Assembly: GCA_037157565.1 (NCBI GenBank)
Contig: JAZHRO010000073.1
Coordinates: forward strand, 89,630,001 to 89,694,000
Reading direction: 5' to 3'
Length of the DNA: 64,000 nt
DNA from: Thalassia testudinum
Taxonomy: Eukaryota > Streptophyta > Magnoliopsida > Alismatales > Hydrocharitaceae
Under the pieces are notes generated by a model. That model was not told the origin of the DNA. It worked only from the letters and a program-made list of their open reading frames with translations, and searched no databases. Numbering within the stretch: the first letter of the stretch is position 1; the number at the start of each line of letters is the position of its first letter. Below are positions 1-11,769 of this stretch, piece by piece. Made by a program: the position numbers and the translations under genes.

Positions 1-710
1 AATTCCTACTAAAACCTAATTATACATACTTAATTTCACACTGTAAATATACATATCCATACTATTATAACTATAATATACAGCCTGATTATGTACGTAG
101 ACATACATAGATATACTGTAAATACTGTATAAACTTGTACATAAATCTATATACATATGTAATCTATGTAAATATATGTATAAATACTGAACTATTATGT
201 ATGTATTTACTGATATATGTATATGTATATATACAGATTCATATTTACATATTTAGTAGCTATATTATAGAATAAATTAGCTAAATTAATAATTTAGAGC
301 TATAATTAAGTAAATAAATCTATAGACTTAGGTTAACATATATAGTAAGTAATTTAAGTTAGTTAAAGTACAATTATACCTAGTATAGCTTACTGTAACT
401 TAATTTTATTTAAAACACTCAGAACAGCTAGTTTAACTTAAATAAAATAGAAATAAATTCGTAAATATACAATAAAAATATGTATAAAATACTTAAGTAT
501 GTAAATTAAATCTGTATAAGGTCAATTAGACCATTTACTAACTATTTTATAAGTAATTAACTATTTAATCACCTAAATCAACCTGTACAATCAGCCTAGT
601 TTAGCGAATTTATTTGTATAGTAAACATATTTAAAATTCAAAATTAATTAATCAATTATGTAGTATTATGTAAATACTTTATTAACCATATTTTATTTTA
701 TTTTATTTAA
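1..710. other. AT-rich DNA without a recognisable gene
   Basis: This stretch is very AT-rich, with degenerate TATGTA/TACATA words, and has no open frame of note. I see no LTR end, PBS or transposase similarity. It may be decayed repeat or intergenic DNA. Confidence 0.6.
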
Positions 711-1472
711 TAATTTATGGCCCCCAAATCAAGGGCCAAAAGCACGAACAGACGCAGCTGCGCCTGATTTCCAGCGCACGATGTGGCGCTGGAATAGCAC
801 CACATCGTGTGCTGCAAGTCAAGCGCAGCCACATAAATGTAATTTGTGTTTCTTATACGCCAGTCGTCACGGGCGCCGGGCGCCCGAAACACTGCCTTTG
901 AACATCTGACCCGATTACCCATTGAGCTCTGGTCTGAGTACTCTGTCTGATTTGCGATAAATATGTGACGTGTGTGTGTGGCCGGGGGCCCGAGCGTGTG
1001 CGAGCATATGGCGTTGGGCTGAGGCCTGGCGCTGAGATTAAAGACATAATTAAGCCACCTAATCTGAGATTAGGGCGCGCTTAGTAGAGGTCTGGTCCCA
1101 CCCTTAGGGTGCTGTATATCCCTCGAAAAGCATGCCCGCAAACTAAACACGTTTTAAACTAATGATATTAGCCTAATCCCCTCCCCACCGCAGCCTCTGA
1201 AATATGCTAAGACAGAAGAGTTAACAAAGAGAAGAACAAAGAGTTAACACGAGAGAAAAAAAAGAAAAGAGTACAAGAACAACAGAGAAAAGAACAAGAG
1301 TAATAAAAAGAGAAAGAAGAAGATGAATACTTAGAAGAAAACAGAGATATGAACACAAGAAGAACAGGAGTTAAGAATACAAAGAACAGATGAAGAAAGA
1401 AAGAGAAACAAAGAAAAAGAATAAGTAGTATACATACGTATAAGTAAATCTATATAATTACTAACAGAATAA
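711..1472. other. GC-richer block, then a purine-rich tract; no gene
   Basis: At about 711 the composition changes abruptly from AT-rich to GC-rich, up to about 1130. A strongly purine-rich (GA/GAA) tract follows from about 1200 to 1420. The short reading frames here are not supported by any recognisable domain. The GC-rich part contains the hairpin listed at 773-813. The sharp change suggests an inserted sequence at about 711, but I cannot identify its ends. Confidence 0.45.
773..813. repeat. Imperfect hairpin (foldback)
   Basis: Two 18-base arms, 773-790 and 796-813, are reverse complements with two mismatches and are separated by five bases. Weaker pairing continues outward to about 755 and 832. 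It could be part of a MITE or a foldback element; no target duplication was found. Confidence 0.6.
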
Positions 1473-1566
1473 AGTGACACTATAAACGTCGCTAAAGATC
1501 TCAATTTTGCCTCTTTAGGTTGTATATAGTGTTTTCTGAGATTTAGCGACGCTTATATCTGTCACT
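1473..1566. repeat. Short terminal-inverted-repeat (MITE-like) sequence
   Basis: The arms at 1473-1503 and 1537-1566 are inverted copies of about 30 bases with small indels. Both contain the core CGTCGCTAAA and end in AGTGAC/GTCACT. The same core occurs in the CACTA end near 10.2 kb and in hairpins upstream of several LTR promoters in this window. The middle is only about 33 bases, so this would be a tiny foldback or a deletion derivative. I see no clear target duplication. Confidence 0.6.
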
Positions 1567-3652
1567 GAAACTGCTGTATATGTTACTATACATAACAGAC
1601 TAATAAGTTAAATTTCTACACCATTGCATTCTAATGTATTATATACTATTATGATAGTACTAATAGGATAACTTGTAAATACATAGTTTAGAGTATAATA
1701 ATAGATTGTTTGATGCTTGTTCATAGTTAGTATTTTTGCAAGCATTTCTTAGTAATTAGGTAAATAAAACACACATTCATTCATTCTTTAATAAAATGTA
1801 AAGTTTCTTTTTTTGAATAAGAAGACAATTTTGAGATAATCAAAGAGTGACCGAATTAAATTCAATAAATTGCCTCCCAGTGAACGACCTGGAACAAAAT
1901 CAGTAAAAATTAGATAAATAAGCAAATGATAATAATGGTTGTAATGACTGGAACTCACCCATGCTCACCACTATACGACATCCTTAATGTTATATTATAC
2001 ACCCTATACTACAACGACATAATCAACAATTATTACCAACAAACATTTACAACAACACATTTCAACCACCACTATCAGCAGGGGCTCGCATGCGTGATGT
2101 AGAGGAAGCTACTGCACACACAACTTCTGGTGGAAGAGGCCACTGCACGCGCGGATTGCTGGCTGCGAGCATGGCGGAGGCGTAGTGAGGGTGTCGCATG
2201 CCTGCACGCAGTGGAGCTAGAGGGCTATCGCGCATACAATGCGTGGAAGGGAAGATGCGCTCGGGTAGCAGGAGGTGGCTGCTACTGCGCATAGGGATCG
2301 CGTGGCATTGGGTTTGTTTTTGAGGTGAAGACAAATAGAGGAAGAAGAAGAAAGAAGAAGAAGAAGATATGGGGTCAGGCTTCAGACGTCCGGGAAACTT
2401 CCCAGACATCTTAACTGACGAAGGAGATGAGGATGTAGGGCATGGAGTTGCGACGGCTGCGGTGGTGGTTGTTGGTGATGGCGGTGAGGGTATTGTACGC
2501 TGAGGTGCTCACGGTAATGCAAACAAGCTCCAGATGGTGGTGTGGCCTGTCACGCCACACGCCCATGGTGGTGGAGGCTTGTCGCCACAGTTGAGGCCGG
2601 TGGTGGTGGAGCGGACGAGAGTGGTGCACCCTCTGCACAGTGAGGAAAGGGAATGAAGGCCTCCCCTGAATGGCAGTCGTTCCTCCTCCTTTGTAGCTAT
2701 GGCTACAAGGATTGAAATCCAAACTGGCGGGAGGAGATCCACTCTTTCTATTTAGTGAATACTGGCAGCTATGAAGATTGAATGGGTGCAGGAAGAGGAA
2801 GTGGAACGATTACCTGCGGAGGGAGAAAATTAATAAAATAAAATATTAGGTTTATTTATGCACAAATCCTTAAGTTCTATGTTAATTAAAACAATGCATG
2901 TAATGCACCTAATTACATGTCATTCTAAGTCAATGCCTTTAATTATGAATGCAATGCATGAATTATGTAATTAAATCAAAAATATAAATTAATCTATTTA
3001 CATCCTAATGCATGCTAAATAAATAGATGTGTTACCTTAATGTTTAGGCATTTAGACATTTAATTAGCTCACAAATATGAGCTTATTAGTCACCGCAATT
3101 CCACAAACCTCCAAACGACCTCACAACACCTCCACAACTTCCGCCACACCTCCACGACCAAAACCACTCATCCTATTTCACAGATTACACCTTCAAACAT
3201 TCCACTGAACTCACCATCATCTGCACACCCTCCTTGACTTTGCTAAACTTCAACATGCCTCCAATCGCCACGGAACCACCACCAACACATTCTCCATCCT
3301 CCAGCAAAGCTCCTCGACCTTCTAATTAGGGCTTTGAGCCTTGTATTCATGTTTACAGGTCTCACCGTCGCTCGCCTTCGCTACCATCATCTATGACTAC
3401 GTCCACCGTGCTCCGAGCAGCTCTAACCTAGCTACCATGTCCAGACGCTGCGACCCAGCCCAGGAGACTTCCTAGGGCTCTAATTGGGATGTGAAGCCAC
3501 AATAGCACCTTCGATTTCATCGGGCTTCACCTGTTGCTGTGCACGAAGGAAGGTAGGGAAGATAGTCCCACCTCGTATGCTGACATACTCGCGTGGCTAC
3601 TTAAGTGGATTTTATGTTCTAAGCTCTTTTCCCAAGCACACCGGGGGTTGGG
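1567..3652. other. Unassigned, probably old LTR or leader sequence
   Basis: No credible gene is visible. The GAA-rich and TGG/GGT-rich stretch at 2080-2740 and the C-rich CACCTCCA-type stretch at 3090-3440 resemble the transcribed parts of the LTRs elsewhere in the window but could not be matched base by base. An inverted repeat with 13-base arms (two mismatches) lies at about 2383-2411 and includes a GACGTC core. The minus-strand frames at 2062-2742 are low-complexity translations and I do not regard them as genes. Confidence 0.35.
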
Positions 3653-5787
3653 TGATTGCACAGCAATCCTAGGTCTTAATTGACCTAAATTAGGTTAGGA
3701 CTTAGCATAAGTTAGGCTTAATCATGCATGCATAAGCATTACTAGCACCTTTAATGCTTTCTTTTAGCTATACATAAAATAATGCTATAATGTGCTGATT
3801 AAGTGCATTATGTCAATTACAGGTAATAAGCTAACCATATGGTAGATCTAAAGCTGGATATAAAGAATAAAGAATAACTGGAGTTGTAGCAGAGCTAGAA
3901 CAGAAGACCTAGATTAGATGTAGTAGATAATAATGTAAGGGAGTTAAGGTATGTTATTCTATTAAGTAGAAATAAAGCAATAAATTGTGAAGAACTTAGG
4001 TCCATCCTAGCCCTAGGACAACCTAGAAGCCTCCCCAAGCCTTAGCCACCCTTAGATTAGGTCACCACACCCTAGGAAACCTTAAAACCCTAAGTCCAGC
4101 CTCTATTTGGATGTCCAGATGAGTTATAAGATGTCCAGAACCCTTAACCAACTCCCGCACACCTTAAACCCATTTCTGTAGCATTATTGGACGTCCAAAC
4201 ACTTGGTCAGACGTCCAATTTCTGCAGAATACCCAAGACAGAACCTAGAAACCCTCCTAACTCTGATTGGACGTCCAGAAAACAAGTCTAGACTTCTGAT
4301 TTTTCACTATAGGATGTCTGACACTATTATTTGACATCCAGAATTGCCCTCCAAACCCTGTTTTGAGATTCAAGCCTTGATCTTGGATCTCTAGGTCCCT
4401 AAACCCAATTCCAACCCCATAGGAACCTAAATTAAGGTGCCCTAACCCTAGTACATCACCTCTAGACCTCCTTAAGGACCTAATTAGGTCCTCACTAATC
4501 CTAATTGACTTGGATCTTAGCCAATTCCATCAGCCTATTCAATTGGACTCATTGAGTCCAATTGAGCCCTAATCTCAGCACACACTATCCAATTGGACTC
4601 AGTGAGAGTCCAATTGACCTAGACCTGACTTAATTGAGTTATTTTACTCTCAATTAAGTTTTCACACCCAATTAAACTTGTATTAAGTTTAATTGCACTT
4701 TACCTTAGTGAATTAGGGTTTACAACCCTAATTTTAGACCTACCGTGACATAAACCCACTAGAACCTAACCTAATCAACCTAGCCATCTATGTTTTGACC
4801 CACACACACCATCCACACGAAAATACCTAGCCTAGAGTTCTCTAGAACTCTCTACCATGTGTTGTTGCCTTGGTTGCTAAAATTAGCAACCAAGAGCCAT
4901 TCAATTTTTAGATCCACATTTGGTGGATCTAAAAACCACCATCTATCCTCTCTCTCTCTCTCCCATGAGCTCCCACCATAGGCCTCTCTAGAGAATTCTA
5001 TAATTCTCTAGAGAGCTTAACCTAGGTCTATAAAAAGACCTAAGGGGTGGCCATTTGCACCCATCCACTCTTGGTTCCATTTAGCTTAGTTTCATTCCAC
5101 ATCCACTCCACCTCCATGTCCACGAGTAGCTTCACCATGGCCACCACCACCTCCACGCCAAGACGCTGGATCACCTCTCAGCCTAAGCACCATTGGCCGC
5201 CCCTCCTCCTCTCAACCAACTCAAAGGCCATCTGAGCCACCTTCGAATGCCCTTATTTCTACTAGATTAGATTATAGTTCTTCTTAGATTTACATGCTTT
5301 ATTTACTACTTAATAGTGTAGTTCCTTACTTCTCCCCCAATGATGCATGCAAAATCCCCCCAAAGATTCATGTATGCAGTTGTTTTCTGGTAGCAAGTAG
5401 TTTTATTTCCCTGTACAAGCATTCCTCTACCTATGCTTTGCAACTCTATATCATCATCATCTCTTATATATATAAATATATATGTTGAAAATCACCATGT
5501 GCTTAGCTATCATCTTTTGGTGTGATTGAAGTTGCATGTTTTAATTACTATCTTTTGGCAACTAGCATGTCATACATCAATACGTAAATCGCCATAAACC
5601 GGCATGAGATTTTAAGCAAGTAGAGCGAAAGAGATCGATTTCAGATCTGCATTTCCATAAATGCCTTCCAGAGATGAATGACCGAGACTCCAAGTCTCGT
5701 TATCTTTATAAATATTTTTGTTGATCGTATTGTGTACTATACTACAATGCCTTTTCTTATCAAACACATGCTATACGACTCCCAACA
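3653..5787 (+). mobile_element. Solo LTR, gypsy family G2
   Basis: This stretch is the reverse-complement counterpart of the G2 LTR at 41399-43706, recognisable over most of its length. Shared parts are the start (TGATTGCACAGCAATC against TGATTATGCAGCAATC), the array of GGACGTCC words, the CAATTGGACTC inverted repeats, the TATA hairpin, the leader and the U5 segment with GACTCCAAGTCTCGTTATC. It begins TG and ends CA, and is flanked by TTGGG (3648-3652) and TTAGG (5788-5792), a target duplication with one mismatch. No PBS follows on the right and no gag-pol is attached, so a solo LTR left by recombination is the simplest reading. The last about 60 bases are diverged, so the right end is less certain than the left. 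Confidence 0.75.
5022..5043 (+). promoter_or_regulatory. LTR TATA box inside a hairpin
   Basis: TCTATAAAAA at 5027-5036 is a good plant TATA box on the sense strand of the solo LTR. It sits in the loop of an inverted repeat (TAGGTCT ... AGACCTA). Immediately upstream, 4984-5015 is a perfect inverted repeat with 14-base arms and a CTAT loop. Both structures recur in the other G2 LTRs. Confidence 0.65.
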
Positions 5788-6621
5788 TTAGGTCCCCACT
5801 CACGAGCCTCTTGCACCTCACCCGCGGGTCTGGCCACTATTTAGGATCCAATTACCTGCCTTACCCGAACCTATACCTGGTTATTTGAAGAAAGAAGAAA
5901 GAGGAGAGATCTGTGAGGAGAAGGGGGAAGGGTTTTGCTGTGCAACCCTCAGGCATGTGCTAAAGACAGAGAGCCTTTACACTTAGCCTTTGAGTGACTT
6001 TGTGTGTGTTGTGAAGAGAAAAGCTTGTGCTTGTGAAGGCTTGAGAGAATTGGCTCTTGTGCTTAAAGGTCTGAAGAAGGAGAAGGTCTGAAGAAGAAAA
6101 TGCCTTGAAGAAGAAGAGGAAGCCCTCTCGTGTGCTTGCGAAGACCTGAAGAAGAGAAGGCCTTGTGCTTGAAAGGCCTAAAGAAGGCTCTTGAGAGAGC
6201 CTTGTGCTCTGTTGATGCTATGCTTCTATTAAGGCATCTGATGCCTTGATTCTATCGTCTGAAAAGTTGATTCTGATAATGTTGAAACATTTAAATACCT
6301 AAGTTATCTGATTAAGGTATTGTTGGATTATTTGAATGATTTGAATACTTGGGTATATGCTTAATCAGAAGGATAAAAATGGTGATCTAAATCACCACTA
6401 TATGATTTCTTCCATTCTTTCTGCCCCTACTATTTCATGAGATAATTTCATCTATGTTTGAATGCTATTCTGACCAGTTTATTCATTGAATATCTTCTAT
6501 CCGATGCTTAATTTACTGTGCTCATTTATTCTGAATGAAGATTAATGCGTGAATTCCATATTAGCTCCCTACGAACAACCTTGGACTCCAATTAGATTCT
6601 GAGTTTTATAAATTTAAGTGT
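5788..6621 (+). other. LTR/leader-like remnant with degenerate GAAG repeats
   Basis: From about 5880 to 6230 there are degenerate repeats built on CTTGTGCTTG and TCTGAAGAAG words. Around 6566 the sequence GCTCCCTACGAACAACCT resembles the CCTCCCTGTGTTCGACC segment found near the U5 end of several gypsy LTRs here. No terminal dinucleotides, TSD or PBS could be fixed. It joins directly onto the broken CACTA coding sequence. Confidence 0.35.
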
Positions 6622-7541
6622 TTGTGTGATTTTGTCGATTATACTACAACCCATATACTTCTTAACACTCGACGAAAGCATATAAACATAGAGGGTTCAA
6701 TCATCAAGGGTTTCCTTTTAGAAGAATGCATAAGCTTTTGTGCTATGTACATGGACAATGTCGACAACAGATTTAATCGACTGGTGAGGAATTTTGATGG
6801 GGGATACAATGAAATAAATGATGATTCTTTAACAATTTTTGACATGAGGGTAAGGTCTATCCTGCACACAGAATATAGAATGATGGATTTAATGGATCGA
6901 CAGTTAGCTCACTTGTATATCTTGAAATAGATTCCCGATGTCGATCTTTTTCTTGATGATTTTAAACAGTCTTCACCTCATGCCATTCAAGGGTTGTAGT
7001 TCCTTAATTAGTTTAAGCAGCATGTGTATCAGATCAAACAAAACAAGGACCCACATTAGGTGGATGACTTTGATGTAATATGCCAGACTCCGTTGAATCA
7101 TGGACATTATCATTCTGGTTACGTAATTAATGGATTCAGGTTCAAAATAAAGTCAATCAATGATGCGAAGGCATCACAACAGGCTGGAGTTCTTGTTAGT
7201 TGCGATATTGGAGCGGGTTATGATGGCTACTACAGGCAAATCATTAAGATCGTGGAGATGAGTTTCACATATGACCGCAGGGTTGTTTTATTTAAGTGCA
7301 ATTGGTTTGATGTTTTCAAGGAAGGGATTGGTTTAAGAAATGATAATAAACATGGTTTCACCAGTTTAAATAAGAACCGTTGAATTCTTCAAACAGCTGA
7401 ACCAATCACATTAGCCTGCCAAGTATCACAAGTTTTTTATGTGCCCAATAATGGTAGGAATGGGCAGATCATACCAGTAAAAATCGTGCCTCATGATTTC
7501 TTCGATGACAAAGAAGATAATGAAAAAGAAGATAAGGTATA
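6622..7541 (+). pseudogene. CACTA TNP2-type transposase, C-terminal part (DUF4218 and DUF4216)
   Basis: The frame at 6622-6930 shows the DUF4218 pattern (IEGSIIKGFLLEECISFC and the following LVRNFDGGYN). About 130 bases on, 7060-7383 gives DUF4216: a conserved NGFRFKIKS, then VVLFKCNWFDVF, then GFTSLN. This pair in this order is typical of plant CACTA transposases that bind and cut the element ends. Stops interrupt the link between the two domains (for instance near 6930, 6999 and 7057). The catalytic transposase core, which lies upstream in the family, is missing. An acidic tail of DDKEDNEKEDK type ends near 7541. The strand agrees with the CACTA 3' end at 10293. Confidence 0.8.
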
Positions 7542-7671
7542 AGAGCATTTAGTCTCTAATGAACTCAATTTAAATTTAGTTACTTTTTTAAAAATAATTA
7601 TTTACATTTTTTCCTTTTGTCATTTGCATTTTCCAGTATATGTTTACTTAATTCTATTTTTATTTATGTGT

Positions 7672-9716
7672 AGATGTGGCCACAGAGGAGGGGGACTGCC
7701 AGGGGTAGACCACCACCTATGCATGAGGTTAGGGAGGAGGCATAGTCATAGCCTCCTATTTTGCAGCCTCCTCCTGATACCCATTATACCAAGATTCCCT
7801 CCCACTATCTCAAGTACCTCCCTCCACATATTTTATCCTAGTATCGTCACGCTTTTCGTAGAGGTCAGTCGTCCGTCCTAGATACCCATGATGTTGAGGT
7901 GAATCCTCAACTTTAGACTCATCATGAGGAGTTGCTATGGCAGCAAAGGGCTTTGGATGAGGAGGTAGTGCAACCATTTTAGCATCCAGATACTCAAGTT
8001 GGCACGACACATGAGTCAGATACTTAAGCTGGCATGACGTAGGAGCTAGATACTTAGGCTGGCATGTCACTGCAGCCTGATACTCAAGCTGACACCATTG
8101 TTGGTAAGAATTTAAAATAAATTCATTCAAAAGCTTATTATATTTAATTTCACTTATTTAATCTTTTACTATATGCCTATTCATGTTTTCAGCTATGAAA
8201 AACACGCAAAGTCCGACACGAAATGCAAACCTTGACAGTCTACCTTAGGGCACAAGGATTATGGTGAAAGTTACTGCAGCTGGGGAAGTGAAGAACTACT
8301 CTAGCTTTACGAGCTAGTTAGCCACGATTGTTAAGGCAGCCATGCCACTTTCTTGCTTTGACTAAAGGAGGGTCGCCAAGGAGTCAAAGGCATCCACTAT
8401 TTGGGAGTTGCAGGTATAAATGTGACATTCATTTGTTCACATTTATAACAATTATAATCGATTTATATATTATTGAATACGAGGCACTTTTGATTGGCGC
8501 AATAATTCGAATGCGCCCAAGGCTATCCTATAGCATTTAGGTCGGATACATCGTGGATGGAGAGAGGAGATGGAGAGTACGGTATGAATTTATTTCAAAT
8601 TCTAAATTTATTTAATTATTTATATATAATTAAAATTTTATAAAAAATTTTGTAAAATTATTTTAGTATTTTAACAATAAGTCATATGTGGAGGCATCGA
8701 GAAATGTGCCTCCTACAATTGTGCCTTCCATTTGGAGGGAGTGTTGCGAGCACTGGAGTGATCCAGCGGTAGAGGTAAATAAATACTCTCGAATTTTATT
8801 TCTAGATTCATTTTATAATGAATAATCACATAATCTTTTAGTAATAAAATTTATATTTCTTACAGGAGTAAATAAGGAAAAATAAGGCCAACAGGGCCCG
8901 AGCTCCTGCCCAGACCCACTACTTGGGTCAAATGAGTCTTGACTCATTACAGGACAGATATGTAAGTTTATTAATTCAATATTTGAAATAAAAAAAAAAT
9001 AATTTAGTTAAATTAAAATAACATGAAAATATTACTTCATTTTTAGGCAGAGACGCACGAGGGTACTCAGTTAGATAGAGTCGGAGTCTATGAGTAGACT
9101 CATAGTAAACAAACACTCGACGAACCACGTGCATGGATACATCTGACATACTAGGAGAGACATGTAAGTAAATAAAAGTTAGTTATAATAATTTCAATTA
9201 TATAAAAACTAATTGGAAATATATATATATATATATATTTACAGGGTCATATGATGGATTTGATCCATCCTCCTGAGGTCACGGATGAGTCCTCTGGTAA
9301 TGATCCATGGACCCCTCTCACACCAAAGGAGGCCTTCAAGATCATGATGCCTCCAGAGCATGGAGGCTTCGTCTATAGAGCAGGGAGTGCAACGATCCCC
9401 TCTTAGTATGGTAGGAAAGGTTCCTCCTCGTCCACCAACGACAACAGTATACGCATCAAACTTCAGACCTTACAGCGTAGAGATGTGGAGAGAAAAGGTT
9501 GGAGGAGGTCATCACCCAACTGCAGGTTGCCACTTGCAAGATGGAGAGTCAGGAGGAGTTGTTAGAGTGGTAGAACAAGCAATGGGAGGAGGTCTTATCC
9601 TATCTCCAAGGGGGGGTGGTGGTTGTGGACCTGATCATTCATCGTTCCACATTCCGAGGCATGGCGACGATGATGACGGTGGTTCTGGGGCTAGTAGCAT
9701 AGGTGCTATAGCATAA
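7672..9716 (+). pseudogene. CACTA accessory protein gene (TNPA/Ptta-like), exons with stops
   Basis: This is the second CACTA gene, whose product in the family binds subterminal repeats. Conserved pieces occur on successive exons: a CCEHWSDPAVE-like block (about 8680-8775), KNKANRARAPAQTHYLGQ (about 8873-8960), and an ETHEGTQLDRVG plus DEPRAWIHLTY block (about 9046-9165). Between them lie AT-rich stretches with GT and AG borders, such as GTAAATAAAT to TTCTTACAG before 8867, GTAAGTTTAT to TTTTTAG before 9047, and GTAAGTAAAT to TTTACAG before 9246. The exon-intron structure is thus still readable. In-frame stops such as near 9095 and 9152 mark it as a pseudogene. The first exon (7672 on) is poorly conserved and includes the tandem repeat at 7986-8095. 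Confidence 0.65.
7986..8095. repeat. Tandem repeat, about 30-base unit, nearly four copies
   Basis: Units begin CAGATACTCAAGTTGGCA, CAGATACTTAAGCTGGCA, AGATACTTAGGCTGGCA and TGATACTCAAGCTGACA, spaced about 30 bases. The period is a multiple of three. The repeat lies in the presumed first exon of the TNPA-like gene, where it would give a repeated ten-residue DTQVGTTHES-type block interrupted by stops. Confidence 0.8.
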
Positions 9717-9879
9717 TGTATATATGTTTATATCCTTCCTGTAATTGTTTATAATGTTAGAATATTTGAACCTCATTTATATATTTATATAGAAATTAGT
9801 TTCATTGTATAATTGCTTTATATTGAATGTTTTGAGAAATTTACATTATTTCCCTAAATTTTTTATCTCTTTTTTGTAA

Positions 9880-10293
9880 TTACTTTTTTAAAAAAAGTAA
9901 ACCATTACTGGTGGTGGTTTAACAATAGTCTCCAATATATTAATAAGTTTTCCTTACATTAGGAGAGTTATTAAACCATCCTAATTGGCGATGGTTTTTC
10001 TATAATCAACCCTTAAAGTGCAAAAAATTTTGGTGCGTAAATCGTGTTCTTGCCAAGCAAATTGGCAACTATTAGTTGAAAATAGTTACGAATTCATTTT
10101 ATTGACAATTTAAAATAGATGTCAAATCCCACTTCCATGTTCACTCGCGCACGCTCAGATGGCGACAATAAGCGATTGTAACCGTTGCCAAAAGAAAACA
10201 GCGACACGATATACTAAGACGGTGTTTAGCGACAGTTAATTGCGTTTTGGCGATGGTTTAGAATCATTGCAAAAGTGGCATACTATTGTAGTG
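9880..10293 (+). repeat. CACTA subterminal repeats and 3' terminal inverted repeat
   Basis: Words of the form GG(C/T)GATGGTTT, GCGACA and their complements recur at irregular spacing up to the end TACTATTGTAGTG. This is the layout of CACTA subterminal regions, where the TNPA-type protein binds. The next bases (ATC at 10294) would be one copy of the 3-base duplication; the partner is not available because the left end is missing. Confidence 0.65.
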
Positions 10294-11769
10294 ATCCAAA
10301 ATCCTAAACCACTATTCATGACACTAACCCTACATCACACTATCCAAATTACCCAAACATTAACCTGATTTCCTATTTCCTATCCCAATTGACCAATTAG
10401 TTTCTATCTAGGTTAAGTAGAAGTCTAATTAGGCTAAGTGGTACGCTAGCCTAATCTAATCAATCCAACCTAAACCTAATTAGGCTAAGCCTTATCATGG
10501 TCCAATAGCTATCCTTAGGATGGCCCTCCCTTAACCTATGCCTAACCTACACCTTAGGTCTACCATACCCGCAACCAAGTTTATAAAAGCAATCCTAACC
10601 CTACCACATAAATCCTTAATCACCCCCTCCCCTCCAATTAAACCTAATCACCCCCCCTCCACCTTCTTCCTCCCATCGTTGGTGGCCTCCTCCTCCAACC
10701 TTGGGTGGCCGGCGGCCACCACCACCACTAAAGAGGCTCATGGTGACCCCTCCAAGGAGGAGCACCATCGTCGCCCCTCCTCTCCCTTAAGCCACAAGGC
10801 CATCGCCCCCTCATCTCTCTTTTTATTTGATGCGTGTGCTACCCTCTCCCATCTCTCTTTGATCACACCAAGCTTTCCTATAACTTTGGGCATGATCATC
10901 TCCCTAGCAATGTGTAGATGACCTCCTCGAGGTCTTGGTCTAGTCACAACTAACCCACAAATTGCTAATGGCCCTTTGTGGCACTCCCGATGGAGCATAA
11001 TTTTTTGTAGTTGATAGTTTATTTCCTGTTATTTTATTCTAGTGATTTTTTGTGTTGATTTGGATGATCTAGTTTTCTTCTTGAATGCACATTATATTAA
11101 TATATTGATGGATATATTGCCATATTATGCTCAGATCATGGTTAGATTCATATTTTCTTGTTGCTTTCATCACCACCAACACCACACGTGCACCACCACC
11201 ATCAAGTGGTGGTCAGCCTCTCCACATCACCACCAACATCCATGCCCTTCCTCTTTAGATTTGGCTTTGATTAGTTAGTGTAGGTTTGCATTCTGCATAC
11301 TTAGGATTTTTGAAACTAGAATTGATTAATTGTATTTACTTCCAAAAAGAAAAGCGAAAAAAAGGAGACTTGCTTATGACCACTCGATTTGTAAACAACA
11401 CAAACATCTTTTTGAATGCCTTTGATAGTGTGCAAAGAATTGAAACAATCCATAACAATAGGTATACCTTCACATTCTACATATTCCTAATGTAAGCCTT
11501 TATTTTATGGGTTAATAACGCTACGAGGGAATTACTTGTCCAGGAGTTGGAGATTGATATTTAGGTTATTTAGGTTTAGTTTTAGGACGTAGTTTAGGTT
11601 AGCAATTATTTGAAAAGACAGCAAAAAATCACAAAAACAAAAAAGATTAAAAAAAAGAGAGTTGCAATAAATTGGTTTTATGACCAAAAACCAAACAACT
11701 CGAATTTTTAAAAGCCTCCCTGTGGTCGACCGAGACTCATGATTCTAAACGAAAAATTAAGTTGAGTTT
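10294..11769 (+). other. Probable old LTR remnant left of element N
   Basis: No gene is supported. A TATA-like TTTATAAAAG lies at about 10579, a C-rich leader-like stretch follows (10620-10760), and the CCTCCCTGTGGTCGACC segment typical of gypsy U5 regions in this window lies at about 11716. Together these suggest a plus-strand LTR cut by element N. The sequence resumes at 34021 on the far side of N. The frames at 10538-10921 and 11042-11278 are low-complexity and unconvincing. Confidence 0.35.

Larger units (their letters stand above)
6622..10293 (+). mobile_element. CACTA (En/Spm) transposon, 3' part
   Basis: The stretch holds the end of a TNP2-type transposase gene, an exon series for a TNPA-like protein, and a right end reading TATTGTAGTG at 10293, the reverse complement of CACTACAATA as expected for a CACTA terminus. 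Repeated GGCGATGGTTT/GCGACGG words before the end fit subterminal repeats. The left terminus and the N-terminal two thirds of the transposase are absent: 6622 opens already inside DUF4218. The copy is therefore 5'-truncated, or its first half has been moved outside the window by later insertions. Many stop codons show that it is dead. Confidence 0.8.

Noticed and set aside
2062..2742. Minus-strand frames of 77-115 codons
   Set aside because: Low-complexity Ser/Phe or His-rich translations of GAA- and GGT-rich DNA, with no start context or conserved block.
3484..3672. Plus-strand frame of 62 codons crossing the left border of the solo LTR
   Set aside because: It spans the LTR junction at 3653 and has no recognisable motif.
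9360..9716. Open frame of 118 codons taken as a separate gene
   Set aside because: It lies in the last exon of the TNPA-like gene but in a different frame from the conserved blocks, and is Gly-rich by composition.
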